Source: Gottfriedia endophytica (GTDB lineage: Bacteria; Bacillota; Bacilli; Bacillales; Bacillaceae_G). Taken from it: a stretch of DNA of 64,000 nucleotides. The notes under the pieces were generated by a model. It was given only the letters and a program-made list of their open reading frames with translations, did not search any database and had not been told where the DNA came from. The translations under genes were made by a program, and so were the position numbers. Below, piece after piece: positions 36,164 through 45,452 of this stretch (position 1 is the stretch's first letter; the number at the start of each line of letters is the position of its first letter). The stretch covers positions 1-64,000 of the forward strand of contig NZ_JAGIYQ010000008.1 in assembly GCF_017814275.1 (NCBI RefSeq), in the 5' to 3' direction.

Positions 36164-36263
36164 AAAAGAATTAATGAAAAGGTATGACATCTTTCCATTA
36201 ATTCTTTCGTATGAAGATATAGAAATATTTATAGTTCGAAAGTACATCTTTTATGATGAAGTA

Positions 36264-36290
36264 TAAATAAAAAAAATCTTTTGCCGATAA
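36264..36290 (+). promoter_or_regulatory. SigD (flagellar sigma) promoter of the chemoreceptor
   Basis: TAAA at 36264-36267 and GCCGATAA at 36283-36290 are separated by exactly 15 bases, matching the Bacillus SigD consensus TAAA-N15-GCCGATAT at all but the last base. The leader to the gene would be about 255 bases. Confidence 0.85.
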
Positions 36291-36388
36291 AAAAAACGAC
36301 ATATTTCGCATTTGTCGATTAGAAATCCATAAGTTAGTGAACCAATTTTACTAATTATTTAACAGAATCATAGCCTTCTGAGGAATCA

Positions 36389-36413
36389 ATTGTCTGACAT
36401 GACAGTCAACAAT
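36389..36413 (+). other. Hairpin in the chemoreceptor leader
   Basis: ATTGT-C-TGAC and GTCA-ACAAT form a nine-pair stem with one bulged C and the loop ATGACA. There is no T-tail. It sits in the unusually long leader between the SigD promoter and the chemoreceptor gene; the rest of this 370-base gap shows no ORF. Confidence 0.4.
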
Positions 36414-36550
36414 TCTTTAGTCAAGTTTGATTAACTTTGAAAGAATGCTTACACCATCAGATTAGAAATCTAATTCAACACCATATGGATGAAGAGAAAT
36501 AGATAAATGAATTGGATGAAAATTCAGCTTGTAAAAAGGAGATCAAATAG

Positions 36551-38632
36551 ATGCAGGAAGTAATGATTGATAAAAAAAATCGTACTAAAAAGAAAAAGAG
36601 AGTTTCTATTCGAACGAAGTTAATGGCAGGTATTGGAGCGGTTGTGTTTTTAACACTCGTTATTACATCATTAGTTTTTTATATGTATTCTAGTAATGTT
36701 TTAAAGAATAAGTATGAAAATGATAATAAACGCTTTGTTGCTACCTCAAGTAAAAATATTGAAATGTACATGTCTAAGTATGAAAAATCAATTAATGAAT
36801 TGTCGTTAGAAATTGAAACAGTATTCGATGGAAATGATAAAAACCCTGCAATAACTGGATTCTTGAGAAATATAAAAGAGAATGATCCTTCAATTGCAGC
36901 TACATATTTTATTAGTGCCAAAACAGGTTATATGAATATTTATCCTTGGGTAGACTTTGGAAATGCTCTAAATACGAGAGTATTCAAGGAGACAAAAGAA
37001 AAAGATAAAATGTATTGGATGGAAGTTTATAAAGATGCGATTTCAAATAAGATGATGACATCAATTGTAATGCCAGTTAAAAAAGACGGTGAATTAATCG
37101 GTGTGCTTGGTTACGATATTAGTCTTGAAGGCATTAGTAGCATTCGAAATCAATTACAAGACGGGCTAGATGAAAAATTAATGATCTTAGACAACAAAGG
37201 AGTAGTTGTAAGTACGTTTATTCCGGATCAAATAGGAAAGAATCTCTCCCTTCAAAATAGTGGGAAAGAAAAGAATGTAGACGACTTTTTTGCTAGCCAA
37301 AAACAAATGAAAAAAGAATATGGATGGATTGATTCACTCTATACAAATCAAAAACTGACAAACAATCAATATACTTTTAATGGAGATACATACTTTGTTA
37401 ATGGGCAAACATTGAAAAATACGGATTGGAAAGTAATCGCTGTAACACCTGTAGCAAGTATTTCTGCAAAATTATCAGGATTTAAATATATATCCATTTT
37501 TACTTTAATAGGTGGATTGTTACTTGGTGGAATTTTAGTTTACTTTATTTCAAGAATTATCATTAGAACTTTACGCAAATTTAGTGATGTGTCCAGAAAG
37601 ACGGCTAGTGGAGATTTAACGACAATTGTAGATGTTCCTAATAATGATGAAGTAGGAGATTTAGCAAACGACTTTAATTTAATGATTACGAACGTGAATG
37701 ATTTAATTAAAAAAATCGTTGAAGATTTTGGAGCAATTAATCAAACGGCAACTGGTTTAGATGAAATTGCTAAAAATAACAGCACAACCATTGTAGAAGT
37801 TACAAAATCAATTGAAGAAATTGCATCTGCAAATATGAGTCAATCTGAAGAGGTAGAGACGGGTGCAACAGCTGTCCATTCTGCAAATAACGTGATTGGA
37901 CAATTGGCTACTCAAACAGAAACGATTAAAGATGTATTAAAAGATGCAACTGCCAACATGGATGCTGGAATAAAAGATGTAAACAACCTTGAAGTTACTT
38001 ACCAAAAGTTAGAAGAAACAATCGAGAAAGTGGCTGCGATTGTAGAAGATTTAAATAAAAAATCAACGAGTATTTCTCAAGTAACAGAAGTGATTGCAAA
38101 TATTTCAGACCAAACAAATTTACTTTCTTTAAATGCTTCAATTGAAGCGGCTAGAGCTGGTGAACATGGAAGAGGTTTTGCAGTTGTAGCTGGAGAAGTG
38201 AGAAAATTAGCTGAACAATCAAGAGAATCTGCAAAAAATATACAAGACATTATTTCTTCTATTATTGAAGATACAAATTCTGCTGTAGCTGTTATGGCAG
38301 AAACGAACACAATCAATCGCACTCAAAAAGAAGCTGTTGATCATGTGGGGCAATCGATTAAAGCATTAACAAGTGCATTAGAAGAAATTATAAATGAAGT
38401 ATCTGGGTCAACTATTCTTGTTAATCGTTTAAATGAAAGTAAAGACAGTATTGGAAGCGTAATGGATGGTCTATCAGCTTCAGCTCAACAAGTTGCAGCG
38501 TCGACAGAGGAAATCTTATCTTCGATGGAAGAACAAAGCTCGTCAACCGAAGAAGTAAGTCAATATGCGATGAAACTGACGGAACTAATGAGTCATTTAG
38601 AAGTAGAATTAAAAAAATTTACAACAGACTAA
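36551..38632 (+). CDS. Methyl-accepting chemotaxis protein with dCache sensor
   Basis: 693 residues. A cytoplasmic basic N-terminus, TM1 at about 24-46, an extracellular dCache-type ligand domain (about 50-305, with the [18 protein letters not shown] and [12 protein letters not shown] strands), TM2 at about 309-338, HAMP, then a long signalling coiled coil. The conserved tip ([21 protein letters not shown]) lies near 517. It would signal through CheA/CheW to the flagellar motor. The ligand is unknown; dCache domains often bind amino acids. The ribosome site is AAAGGAG and the promoter is SigD type. Confidence 0.95.
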   Translation: MQEVMIDKKNRTKKKKRVSIRTKLMAGIGAVVFLTLVITSLVFYMYSSNVLKNKYENDNKRFVATSSKNIEMYMSKYEKSINELSLEIETVFDGNDKNPAITGFLRNIKENDPSIAATYFISAKTGYMNIYPWVDFGNALNTRVFKETKEKDKMYWMEVYKDAISNKMMTSIVMPVKKDGELIGVLGYDISLEGISSIRNQLQDGLDEKLMILDNKGVVVSTFIPDQIGKNLSLQNSGKEKNVDDFFASQKQMKKEYGWIDSLYTNQKLTNNQYTFNGDTYFVNGQTLKNTDWKVIAVTPVASISAKLSGFKYISIFTLIGGLLLGGILVYFISRIIIRTLRKFSDVSRKTASGDLTTIVDVPNNDEVGDLANDFNLMITNVNDLIKKIVEDFGAINQTATGLDEIAKNNSTTIVEVTKSIEEIASANMSQSEEVETGATAVHSANNVIGQLATQTETIKDVLKDATANMDAGIKDVNNLEVTYQKLEETIEKVAAIVEDLNKKSTSISQVTEVIANISDQTNLLSLNASIEAARAGEHGRGFAVVAGEVRKLAEQSRESAKNIQDIISSIIEDTNSAVAVMAETNTINRTQKEAVDHVGQSIKALTSALEEIINEVSGSTILVNRLNESKDSIGSVMDGLSASAQQVAASTEEILSSMEEQSSSTEEVSQYAMKLTELMSHLEVELKKFTTD

Positions 38633-38641
38633 TACATGAAG

Positions 38642-38674
38642 AGGCTCCCACCAATTTTGATGGGAGCTTTTTTG
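38642..38674. terminator. Terminator between the chemoreceptor and the ABC transporter
   Basis: GCTCCCA and TGGGAGC pair around CCAATTTTGA, followed by six T on the plus strand. It ends at the stop codon of the convergent ATPase gene. Confidence 0.85.
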
Positions 38675-38675
38675 T

Positions 38676-39332
38676 TTATTGATTAGAATCTATTACTGTT
38701 CCGTCTTTAACTAGCAACGTACGAGTCGCAACTTTGTCTGCAAATTCCATATCATGTGTAATAACAAGAATGCTCATTCCACCATCAGCAAGTCGTTTCA
38801 TAATTGAAGCAACTTCACCAGTTAGCTCGGGATCAAGTGCTGCTGTAGGTTCATCAAAACAAAGAACTTTTGGCTTAAGGGCACAGGCTCTCGCAATGGC
38901 AACTCGTTGTTGTTGACCACCAGATAATTCAAAAGGATAAGCGTCAGCCTTATCTGCTAAACCAACACTCTCTAGTAATTCAGTAGCTCGCTTTTTTGCT
39001 TCTTCTTTATTCATTCCAAGTACAAGAATTGGCGCTTCAGTAATATTTTCTATTACTGTTTTATGAGGAAATAAATTATAGTTTTGGAATACTAGTCCAA
39101 CATCTTTTCTTACTTTTCGAAGATCTTTTTGTGAAGTAATGATCTGTCCGTCAACTTCAATCGTTCCACTATCAAATGACTCTAGTCCATTTACGCAGCG
39201 AAGGATTGTTGTTTTTCCCGCACCAGATTGACCTAATAACGTTACAATTTCACCTTTATTTACTTCAAATGAAACGTTACCCAGTACTTGTTGTTTTCCG
39301 AAACGTTTAGTTAATGAGTTTACTTTTAGCAT
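38676..39332 (-). CDS. Amino-acid ABC transporter, ATP-binding protein (probable histidine importer)
   Basis: A polar-amino-acid-type ATPase of 218 residues. Walker A is LLGQSGAGKTT near residue 34, the signature LSGGQQQRVAIARA near 131, Walker B VLCFDEPTAALD near 153, and the switch histidine is in VITHDM. The ATG at 39332 is preferred because AAGGCGGT lies seven bases upstream; an in-frame GTG at 39338 overlaps that site. The third gene of the importer operon, controlled by the T-box at 40920-41206. Confidence 0.93.
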   Translation of the reverse strand: MLKVNSLTKRFGKQQVLGNVSFEVNKGEIVTLLGQSGAGKTTILRCVNGLESFDSGTIEVDGQIITSQKDLRKVRKDVGLVFQNYNLFPHKTVIENITEAPILVLGMNKEEAKKRATELLESVGLADKADAYPFELSGGQQQRVAIARACALKPKVLCFDEPTAALDPELTGEVASIMKRLADGGMSILVITHDMEFADKVATRTLLVKDGTVIDSNQ

Positions 39333-39344
39333 GTTCACACCGCC

Positions 39345-39986
39345 TTACTGATAATAGGAATAACGTTTTTCAATGCGTTTAAATACATTTGTTAAAATGG
39401 CTGTTAATATTAGATAGAATACACCTACTACAACAAGTGGGATGAGTGTTGCATCTGAATTTGAAGCAATTTGTGCTACTCGAAGCATATCATCAAGTCC
39501 AACAACATAAACAAGAGCTGAATCTTTAATAAGTGTAATCACTTCATTTGCCACTGGTGGTAAAATTCGTTTGATCATTTGTGGAAGAATGATTCGTTTA
39601 AATGTTTGAGCGGGTGTGAGACCTAATACTTCTGCACCCTCATATTGACCTTTATCAATAGACTGGATACCTGCTCTGAATGTTTCACCAAAATATGCCG
39701 CATAATTAAAAGTGAATGCGATGATAACAGTTGTAAATCGGTCAAATACAATTCCGATCAAAGGTAATCCAAAGAAAACAAAAATTAATTGTAAAAGCAG
39801 TGGTGTTCCTCTCATTACAAGAATATAAGATTCAATGATTACTCTTAAAGGTTTCAATTTTGATAGTCTACCAAGAGCAACCATAATCCCTAAAGGGAGA
39901 GATAACGCTAATGTAATGAAGAATACTTCTAGCGTTATCTTTAACCCATCTAACATAGATCCGATTAAAGAAATTAAATAGTCCAT
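39345..39986 (-). CDS. Amino-acid ABC transporter permease (probable histidine importer)
   Basis: 213 residues with about five membrane helices and the HisM/GlnP-type EAA loop (QYEGAEVLGLTPAQTFKRIILPQ) near residue 113-140 that contacts the ATPase. The N-terminal LDGLKITLEVFFITLALSLPLG segment is typical of polar amino-acid permeases. AGAGGAGCG precedes the ATG. There is only one permease gene, so it probably forms a homodimer. Confidence 0.93.
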   Translation of the reverse strand: MDYLISLIGSMLDGLKITLEVFFITLALSLPLGIMVALGRLSKLKPLRVIIESYILVMRGTPLLLQLIFVFFGLPLIGIVFDRFTTVIIAFTFNYAAYFGETFRAGIQSIDKGQYEGAEVLGLTPAQTFKRIILPQMIKRILPPVANEVITLIKDSALVYVVGLDDMLRVAQIASNSDATLIPLVVVGVFYLILTAILTNVFKRIEKRYSYYQ

Positions 39987-40000
39987 TTATAGCGCTCCTC

Positions 40001-40777
40001 TTATTTTAGTGTTCCAAACCATTTTTTATAAATTTTGTCGTACGTTCCATCTTTTTTCATTGCATCGATTTCTTTATCAATTTTTGCGCGTAATTGATTA
40101 TCATCTTTTCTGACACCAACACCGTATTCTTCTTCTCCGAAATTATCTTGAAGAATTTTGTACTTAGATTCGCCTCTTTTGTTGATGTAGTAACGTGCTA
40201 ATGTTTCATCCGCTACTACTGCGTCAATTCGTTTTGATTCTAAGTCCATTAAAGCTTCATTGTTATTGTCATATAAAACTGGCTTTCCACCAGAAAATGA
40301 GTTCACTAAGTTTTTATCTTTGTTAACAGCATCTAGAGAACTTGAACCATTTTGAACTCCAACACTTTTACCTTTTAAATCGCTTTTCGTTTTAATCTGT
40401 GAATTAGCAAGCGTAATGATAACTTGTCTGTTTGCTAAATAAGGCTTCGTAAAATTTACTTGTTTCTTTCTATTGGCATTTATTGAATACCCATTCCAAA
40501 TCGCATCGATGTTTCCTGCTCTTAATTCTGATTCTTTCATAGACCAATCAATAGGTTGAAATGTTACTTTCATTCCTTCACGTTTAAAAACTTCATTTGC
40601 AAGATCAATATCAAAACCAACTAATTTTCCATTGCTATCTTTAAATCCCATTGGGACGAATGTATCGTCTAATCCAACAACTACTTCATTTTTATTTTTT
40701 TTGTTTGTAGAACATCCAGAAATAACTAACATTGAAATCATACACATAATAATGGCTGTAAAAAATTTTCTTTTCAT
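40001..40777 (-). CDS. Amino-acid ABC transporter substrate-binding lipoprotein (probable histidine importer)
   Basis: 258 residues with a lipoprotein signal ending ISGC (Cys22). The body is a family 3 solute-binding protein: VVVGLDDTFVPMGFKDSNGKLVGFDIDLANEVF with the ligand-contacting region, then VNFTKPYLANRQVII. It captures a polar amino acid outside the membrane. Family comparison alone would allow cystine, glutamine, arginine or histidine; the CAC specifier of the upstream T-box points to histidine. AAGGAGC ribosome site. First gene of the operon. Confidence 0.93.
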   Translation of the reverse strand: MKRKFFTAIIMCMISMLVISGCSTNKKNKNEVVVGLDDTFVPMGFKDSNGKLVGFDIDLANEVFKREGMKVTFQPIDWSMKESELRAGNIDAIWNGYSINANRKKQVNFTKPYLANRQVIITLANSQIKTKSDLKGKSVGVQNGSSSLDAVNKDKNLVNSFSGGKPVLYDNNNEALMDLESKRIDAVVADETLARYYINKRGESKYKILQDNFGEEEYGVGVRKDDNQLRAKIDKEIDAMKKDGTYDKIYKKWFGTLK

Positions 40778-40919
40778 TGTTCTTGCTCCTTTTTTTTAGT
40801 AGGACACTTTGTCGCCTCTGATTTGTAAGTTTTCTATTAGAACTCTAATTTCCACGGCCGTTGGAAATTAAATGATTGTTGAAACTAACCGGTTAGTTAT
40901 TTTGGAAAAAATTTCTTAA

Positions 40920-41206
40920 CAACAAAAAACTCCCGCCTCTAGCAATATGCTAGAGGACGGGAGTATATCTCACGTGGTTCCACCTCTATTTATTGATACC
41001 TCACGATACCAACCTCTTCAAGTACAGTAATCATCTTACGTATACTCTAGCACGGTAACGGGTGCAGGGATTCCGGAAACAGTCTACTACCAATACGGGT
41101 TCGGTGTTCAGCTCAGAGATGTGTTCAAAATATCGTCTTATTCCCTCGCACCAACCGGGAACTCTCTGAAAAGAACTTGATATTTTTACTATTTCTCATC
41201 ATAGCT
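40920..41206 (-). ncRNA. T-box riboswitch, predicted tRNA-His specific
   Basis: On the minus strand: stem I with an AGAGAG bulge region and the loop GGTTGGTGCGA (about 41145-41165); an AAAATATC/GATATTTT helix; then GAACACATC, in which the triplet after GAA is CAC followed by a purine, the usual specifier position. The T-box sequence AGGTGGAACCACG is at 40973-40985. A terminator of 18 or more pairs (ACTCCCG..CTCTAGCA/TGCTAGAG..CGGGAGT) with six T is at 40922-40964. Uncharged tRNA-His should open the terminator and induce the importer. Confidence 0.92.
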
Positions 41207-41762
41207 TTTAATGGAAGTGGCTGAAACCACTTCTTCTATTCATCTATTATAAAAACGTTGTTGTTTTTTTGTTGTATCAAAATCATAAAACAAAGAAAAA
41301 TAAAAGTCAACACGTTGATTGAATTATATTTTATTTTCTAAAATAGTATTTTACCTGAATTAATAGTAAGATTGTAGAGCTATTTATCTACTCAAATATT
41401 GATTTGAAAAAATTTTTTAATAAATATTTCGCTAAATTTTAATGTTGTTTTTTAGATGATTTGAAGAAAGAGAAATAGTGTCACTCCTGAGGAAAGGGAG
41501 CGAATTCTCTAGAAACAATGTAGTTTATAGCCTTATTTGCAAATAAAATAGAAATATTTACATATTAAAATCAATTTTCTGAATTTTTAGATTTTAACAG
41601 AAGGAAAAATGCAAATTAAGTCGAATAAAATAATAATACTGGCAAATTTTAGTAGAGATCACAATGGATAATCATACTACTAAATTAAAAGTCTGCCTTT
41701 TAATTTGATTAGTTAATGTAAGATATGAACTTTTTCCATTAAAGCTTGAAAGGAAAATTACG
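41207..41762. other. AT-rich intergenic region
   Basis: About 550 bases between the divergent T-box leader and the secreted-protein gene. A TATAAT on the minus strand near 41247-41252 may be the -10 of the importer operon, without a clear -35. No ORF of plausible composition, no repeat and no other structure was recognised. Confidence 0.4.
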
Positions 41763-43025
41763 ATGAAACTGTATAAAAGTTTATTAGTTTCTACAGTATC
41801 TATATTTTTACTATTTAATAGTTTGGGTTTAACTGTACATGCTGAAGAAACTTATTATGATAGAGACACAATGGATAGTGTAGCGGATATGGCTAAACAG
41901 CCTCAAACCATTACAGGAAGTACAACTTATTTTAATCAAGATGATTATGCAATTTCAGGGGAAACAGATGTTACTGGTTATGAAGATATTAAAGTAAAAG
42001 AGGAAATGATCAATACTAGAGAATTAGTTCCAATAACTGAAATGAATAGGAGTGAACAAACTATTCCAGAGGCGCAATATAAGAAAGTCTCTTATATTGT
42101 AAAGGAAGATGTTTATCAAACTACTTATACATATTCTACCAATCAATCTTCTCAAGCATTCACAACTACAGATACTAAAAATAAACTAACTGCAAGAGAT
42201 AGTAAAGGGAATGTTTACAATGTCGTCATAAATAAAGGGACGCTATTAACAAAAGTAAAAGATTTTTGGTATAAAGCATTTATTCATTATACAAATTATA
42301 TTAAAAAAGCATATAAGAAAAAAGTAAAACAAGGTAAAAAGTATTTTTATATAACAAAACAAGTGTGGCTAAAACAAGATTTAGCTAAAACTGCTTATGT
42401 TGTTAGTGATTATCTTTTACCTGTTGTAAAAAAGGTGAAAATTGGTACAAAAGATGTCGTTAAATATAAATTGATTCCAGTAACTGTCGAAGTTCCCTCA
42501 AAAGAACAAGTACCATATACGATTCAGAAAGAGGTAGTTACTCCTCATACAAACTATATTCGATCAATTAATGGTCCAAAGATCGTCACTGAACAGTACT
42601 CTTATCAAAAATATGTTATCCAAAAAATTAATACAAATCACATTAGCTACAAATACTTACCAGCTGGTGAAGAGTATTCTACAGATGAAAAATTACAAAA
42701 ATTATTTGATGTTATTGGCCGCTGGAAAATGTTATCAGAAAACGACTTATATTATATGCTTAACAGTGCAAATATAAAGTTTGAAATAGTCTATCTAAAT
42801 TATTCCTCAAATCATGGAGGAGTAAGGAACAAGCTTAATGGAGAAAATTTAGACACTATCTATTATGATGCACCTGAAAAACTAATTAAGCTTGAAAATG
42901 GTGACTATATTAGCTATAAAGATATCATTTATTGCGCTCAATATATTGATACATTAAATAAAACGGATCTATATCATAATTATATAAAGATTAAAAAGGA
43001 CAAAGTTTCAGAAGCGAAAAAATAA
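41763..43025 (+). CDS. Secreted protein of unknown function, Tyr/Lys/Val rich
   Basis: 420 residues. A signal peptide of about 27 residues (MKLYKSLLVSTVSIFLLF..., cleavage after VHA) precedes a basic mature chain. Its middle (about 100-310) holds loosely repeated valine/lysine/tyrosine strands such as YKKVSYIVKEDVYQTTYTY, KYKLIPVTVEVPSKEQVPY and QYSYQKYVIQKIN, suggesting beta-rich wall or surface modules. The C-terminal third (about 305-410) is a different globular-looking domain (LFDVIGRWKMLSENDLYYML). No sortase motif or transmembrane anchor is seen. Weak GAAAGGAAA ribosome site. No family recognised. Confidence 0.75.
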   Translation: MKLYKSLLVSTVSIFLLFNSLGLTVHAEETYYDRDTMDSVADMAKQPQTITGSTTYFNQDDYAISGETDVTGYEDIKVKEEMINTRELVPITEMNRSEQTIPEAQYKKVSYIVKEDVYQTTYTYSTNQSSQAFTTTDTKNKLTARDSKGNVYNVVINKGTLLTKVKDFWYKAFIHYTNYIKKAYKKKVKQGKKYFYITKQVWLKQDLAKTAYVVSDYLLPVVKKVKIGTKDVVKYKLIPVTVEVPSKEQVPYTIQKEVVTPHTNYIRSINGPKIVTEQYSYQKYVIQKINTNHISYKYLPAGEEYSTDEKLQKLFDVIGRWKMLSENDLYYMLNSANIKFEIVYLNYSSNHGGVRNKLNGENLDTIYYDAPEKLIKLENGDYISYKDIIYCAQYIDTLNKTDLYHNYIKIKKDKVSEAKK

Positions 43026-43030
43026 AGAGT

Positions 43031-43075
43031 AAAAGGCAATGTACTTAATCATTTTTTGTATGTTGCCTTTTTTAT
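43031..43075 (+). terminator. Terminator after the secreted-protein gene
   Basis: AAAAGGCAA and TTGCCTTTT are joined by an inner TAC/GTA pair, followed by six T. Confidence 0.8.
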
Positions 43076-43110
43076 TTTTTGAAGGGATTAAATGACTTCA
43101 TATTTTTTGC

Positions 43111-43365
43111 TTAGATTGGTAGGGTTACTTTTGTTCCAGTATATACCTCATTGAGAAGTGCTTTCTTTGCTTGAAGATCATTAATTTTGTTGTCCGTTAA
43201 TTCTTGATATACTACTAAATCTTCGTTAGAAATGACATTTTCATTATAAAAGGTTACAAACTGCTTCTTTTTAGTTAGTAGGATTTGTATTTCTTTATCG
43301 ATTCTCTCAATCTCTTTTAAGATTTGTCGCTTCTTAAAGTTTAGCTTATTTAAGATTGTATACAT
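43111..43365 (-). CDS. Small coiled-coil protein, function unknown
   Basis: 84 residues, almost entirely predicted helix with heptad-like charged repeats (KKRQILKEIERIDKEIQILLTKKKQF, then LVVYQELTDNKINDLQAKKALLNEVY), resembling a two-helix hairpin. No membrane segment or signal. AGGGAGAAA precedes the ATG. It lies downstream of the anti-sigma gene on the same strand, across a 121-base gap holding a repeat; membership of that operon is uncertain. Confidence 0.6.
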   Translation of the reverse strand: MYTILNKLNFKKRQILKEIERIDKEIQILLTKKKQFVTFYNENVISNEDLVVYQELTDNKINDLQAKKALLNEVYTGTKVTLPI

Positions 43366-43401
43366 AAGGCTGTTTCTCCCTTCATTTTATTTTGCTTACT
43401 T

Positions 43402-43452
43402 ATTTATCCCGCATTAACGGGCATTAAGACCCTCCCATTGATGGAAGTTTCA
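43402..43452. repeat. Short dispersed repeat (TCCCGCATTAACGGGC type), copy 1
   Basis: TCCCGCATTAACGGGCATTAAGACCC is followed by a CCCATTGATGGAAGTTTCACTT segment. CCCGCATTAACGGG is a near palindrome. Close relatives of both parts occur at 55790-55911. Confidence 0.55.
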
Positions 43453-43486
43453 CTTTATTCTGTGGAGAATAGTAAATTGTGTAGTG

Positions 43487-44809
43487 CTAATTATTCGTTA
43501 ATGAAACATCAGTTTGAAGCAAATCATTTATGATGTTGTTCTTATCAATCAATAATTGTAAAAATATCTCACCAGAGAAGTTGTTTTCTTTTTTATATTC
43601 TTGTTCAATGGTTAATTTTTGGTCACTATTGGATGTTTTTTTTGTTTGAATAAGTGATGCAAAAACCCCTTTTTCGTCTTGGATAGTAAGAAACGGGTGT
43701 TGTGTTGATGGACTTCCCATGATCTCAAAAGTTACTTTTACAGAACTATCCGTTTCTTTAATGGATTGAATTGTGATTTTTTGGTCCTCTGTCCCTGACA
43801 CATCAATTGGATAAGAATCATGATTACTGAATTGATATTGATTTATGGACTGACCAATGTTTTTAGAGGAATCTTCGGTTTTAATCATTCTTAAAATAAA
43901 ATGGTCAGGTAAGCTGTTGATTTCAGGAAAAGAAACGATAAATTTTCCATTGTCTTTTAGAGTAGGGTACTTATAATCTTGGCTTAGTATGTTTCCCTTA
44001 AGATCAAATAAAGCTATTTTTGTGTTTAGTAAGGAAATAGATTCTTTTCCTGACTCGTCTTTTTGCGAGAGAACGATGTCAGTATGACCAGATTTAATTT
44101 TGACCTCTTCAACTGTTACAATGTTATTTCCGTTTTCCCATTTAGTTTGTTTATTTGGTTTATAGGATTTAGTTTCAGCAACTATTGATTGATGTACATT
44201 TGGGCCAATGAATGACCGTTCTCCTTGATTTTGAAATAGCCCATTTAAATTATATTGAAGTAGCATTGGGTCTGGAATATTTATTGTAAAATTCATATCT
44301 CGTTTTAAATTATTAAAGGTTCCATCGAAATCTCTAAAGATCATTGAAAAACTTTGATCTTTATCAGCCTGTTTAAGTTGTGGTTGAGAGTAAGAAGGGG
44401 AAGTTTTCTTTTCTTTTGTACTATTATGTAATGCTAAAGAATATCCAGTTGAATCAGAAATTTCATTTGAACGGACAGTAGGATTTTGTTTTTCAGAACT
44501 AGCTTCTATCTGCACTTTTTTGTCTTCTTTTATAGCTTCCTTTTTTACCCCATTATGGCTTGTGATTGGGAACAGTAAACTAGAACTAACAATTAGAGCC
44601 AATGCTGCAACGGCTGAAGAAGCCATTTTGATGAAGTTGGGAAAAGTCAGTTTCTTTTCTGGTAAGTTCATAGATTGAGATTGTTCTCGTAAGCTTTTTG
44701 TTTCTTCTATCTCAACCATATAAGGGACATTATTGGCGAATTCATACAAAGATTTAGGTGCTTTAATTTTATTTAAGGAATTATGGATATAATCTTTTGT
44801 TGATTTCAT
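43487..44809 (-). CDS. Probable membrane-bound anti-sigma factor (DUF4179/DUF5643-like)
   Basis: 440 residues: a cytoplasmic N-terminus of about 60 residues, one membrane helix (ASSAVAALALIVSSSLLFPI, about 67-86), a disordered K/Q/S linker, then a large extracytoplasmic domain of beta-like strands. The arrangement and the four-base overlap with the upstream ECF sigma gene fit an anti-sigma factor of the DUF4179/DUF5643 group. The N-terminal part lacks a clear zinc-binding anti-sigma HxxxCxxC motif, so sigma binding is inferred from context. Confidence 0.75.
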   Translation of the reverse strand: MKSTKDYIHNSLNKIKAPKSLYEFANNVPYMVEIEETKSLREQSQSMNLPEKKLTFPNFIKMASSAVAALALIVSSSLLFPITSHNGVKKEAIKEDKKVQIEASSEKQNPTVRSNEISDSTGYSLALHNSTKEKKTSPSYSQPQLKQADKDQSFSMIFRDFDGTFNNLKRDMNFTINIPDPMLLQYNLNGLFQNQGERSFIGPNVHQSIVAETKSYKPNKQTKWENGNNIVTVEEVKIKSGHTDIVLSQKDESGKESISLLNTKIALFDLKGNILSQDYKYPTLKDNGKFIVSFPEINSLPDHFILRMIKTEDSSKNIGQSINQYQFSNHDSYPIDVSGTEDQKITIQSIKETDSSVKVTFEIMGSPSTQHPFLTIQDEKGVFASLIQTKKTSNSDQKLTIEQEYKKENNFSGEIFLQLLIDKNNIINDLLQTDVSLTNN

Positions 44810-45378
44810 TTTATTTCACCAACTTTCTTAAATGGGAGAACGTTACTTTTATAAAGCGAATGTAATTTATTTCTAGCACGGAATAACTTTGTTTTTACAG
44901 CTCCTTCTGTCAAATTGACCAATAAAGAGATTTCTCTAATACTGAGATCCTGGTAGTAATATAGAATAATCAACACTCTATCCATATCCGGTAACGCTAA
45001 AATTTTCTCTAGTAGTCCAAGTTTTTCTTCTTTTTCTATGATGACTTCTAAAGGCAGGGAAGTTTGGTCTACTGTGTCAATTGTATCTACATATTCTGAA
45101 TTTGTTCTTTCTTTGCTAGATCGCCTTACGATATCAAGAGAACGTGAAGTTACTAAAGAAAAGAACCAATTTTGAAATGATCGAAATTCCTTTCCAGCCA
45201 TGATATTTTTATAGGATTCAAGCAAAGAATTTTGAACTGCATCTTCTGCGGACTCTTTTGATTTTAAAATACTAAAGGCAATTGCATACGCCTTTTGAAT
45301 AAAAGGAGTAACAAGCTGCCCAAATGCTTGTTTATCGCCACTTCGACATTGGATGATTAGTTCTTGTGTATGATCCAT
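44806..45378 (-). CDS. ECF RNA polymerase sigma factor
   Basis: 190 residues. Region 2 (AYAIAFSILKSKESAEDAVQNSLLESYKNI, about 31-60) binds the -10 element and core polymerase. Region 4 (VLIILYYYQDLSIREISLLVNLTEGAVKTKLFRARNKL, about 138-175) is the -35-binding helix-turn-helix. ATG 45378 lies eight bases after GAGG; an in-frame GTG at 45387 overlaps that ribosome site. It is translationally coupled to the anti-sigma gene (ATGA) and preceded by an ECF-type promoter. Confidence 0.93.
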   Translation of the reverse strand: MDHTQELIIQCRSGDKQAFGQLVTPFIQKAYAIAFSILKSKESAEDAVQNSLLESYKNIMAGKEFRSFQNWFFSLVTSRSLDIVRRSSKERTNSEYVDTIDTVDQTSLPLEVIIEKEEKLGLLEKILALPDMDRVLIILYYYQDLSIREISLLVNLTEGAVKTKLFRARNKLHSLYKSNVLPFKKVGEIK

Positions 45379-45425
45379 TCTATACACCTCTTTTGCAAAC
45401 CATTATGAAATGTCTTCTATAATAA

Positions 45426-45452
45426 GACGTATGAGTCCGTCATTTAGTTTCA
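45426..45452 (-). promoter_or_regulatory. ECF-type autoregulatory promoter
   Basis: On the minus strand TGAAAC and CGTC are 17 bases apart, close to the SigW/SigM/SigV group of promoters (TGAAAC-N16-CGTM). It lies about 48 bases before the sigma-factor start, the usual position for self-activation. Confidence 0.65.
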
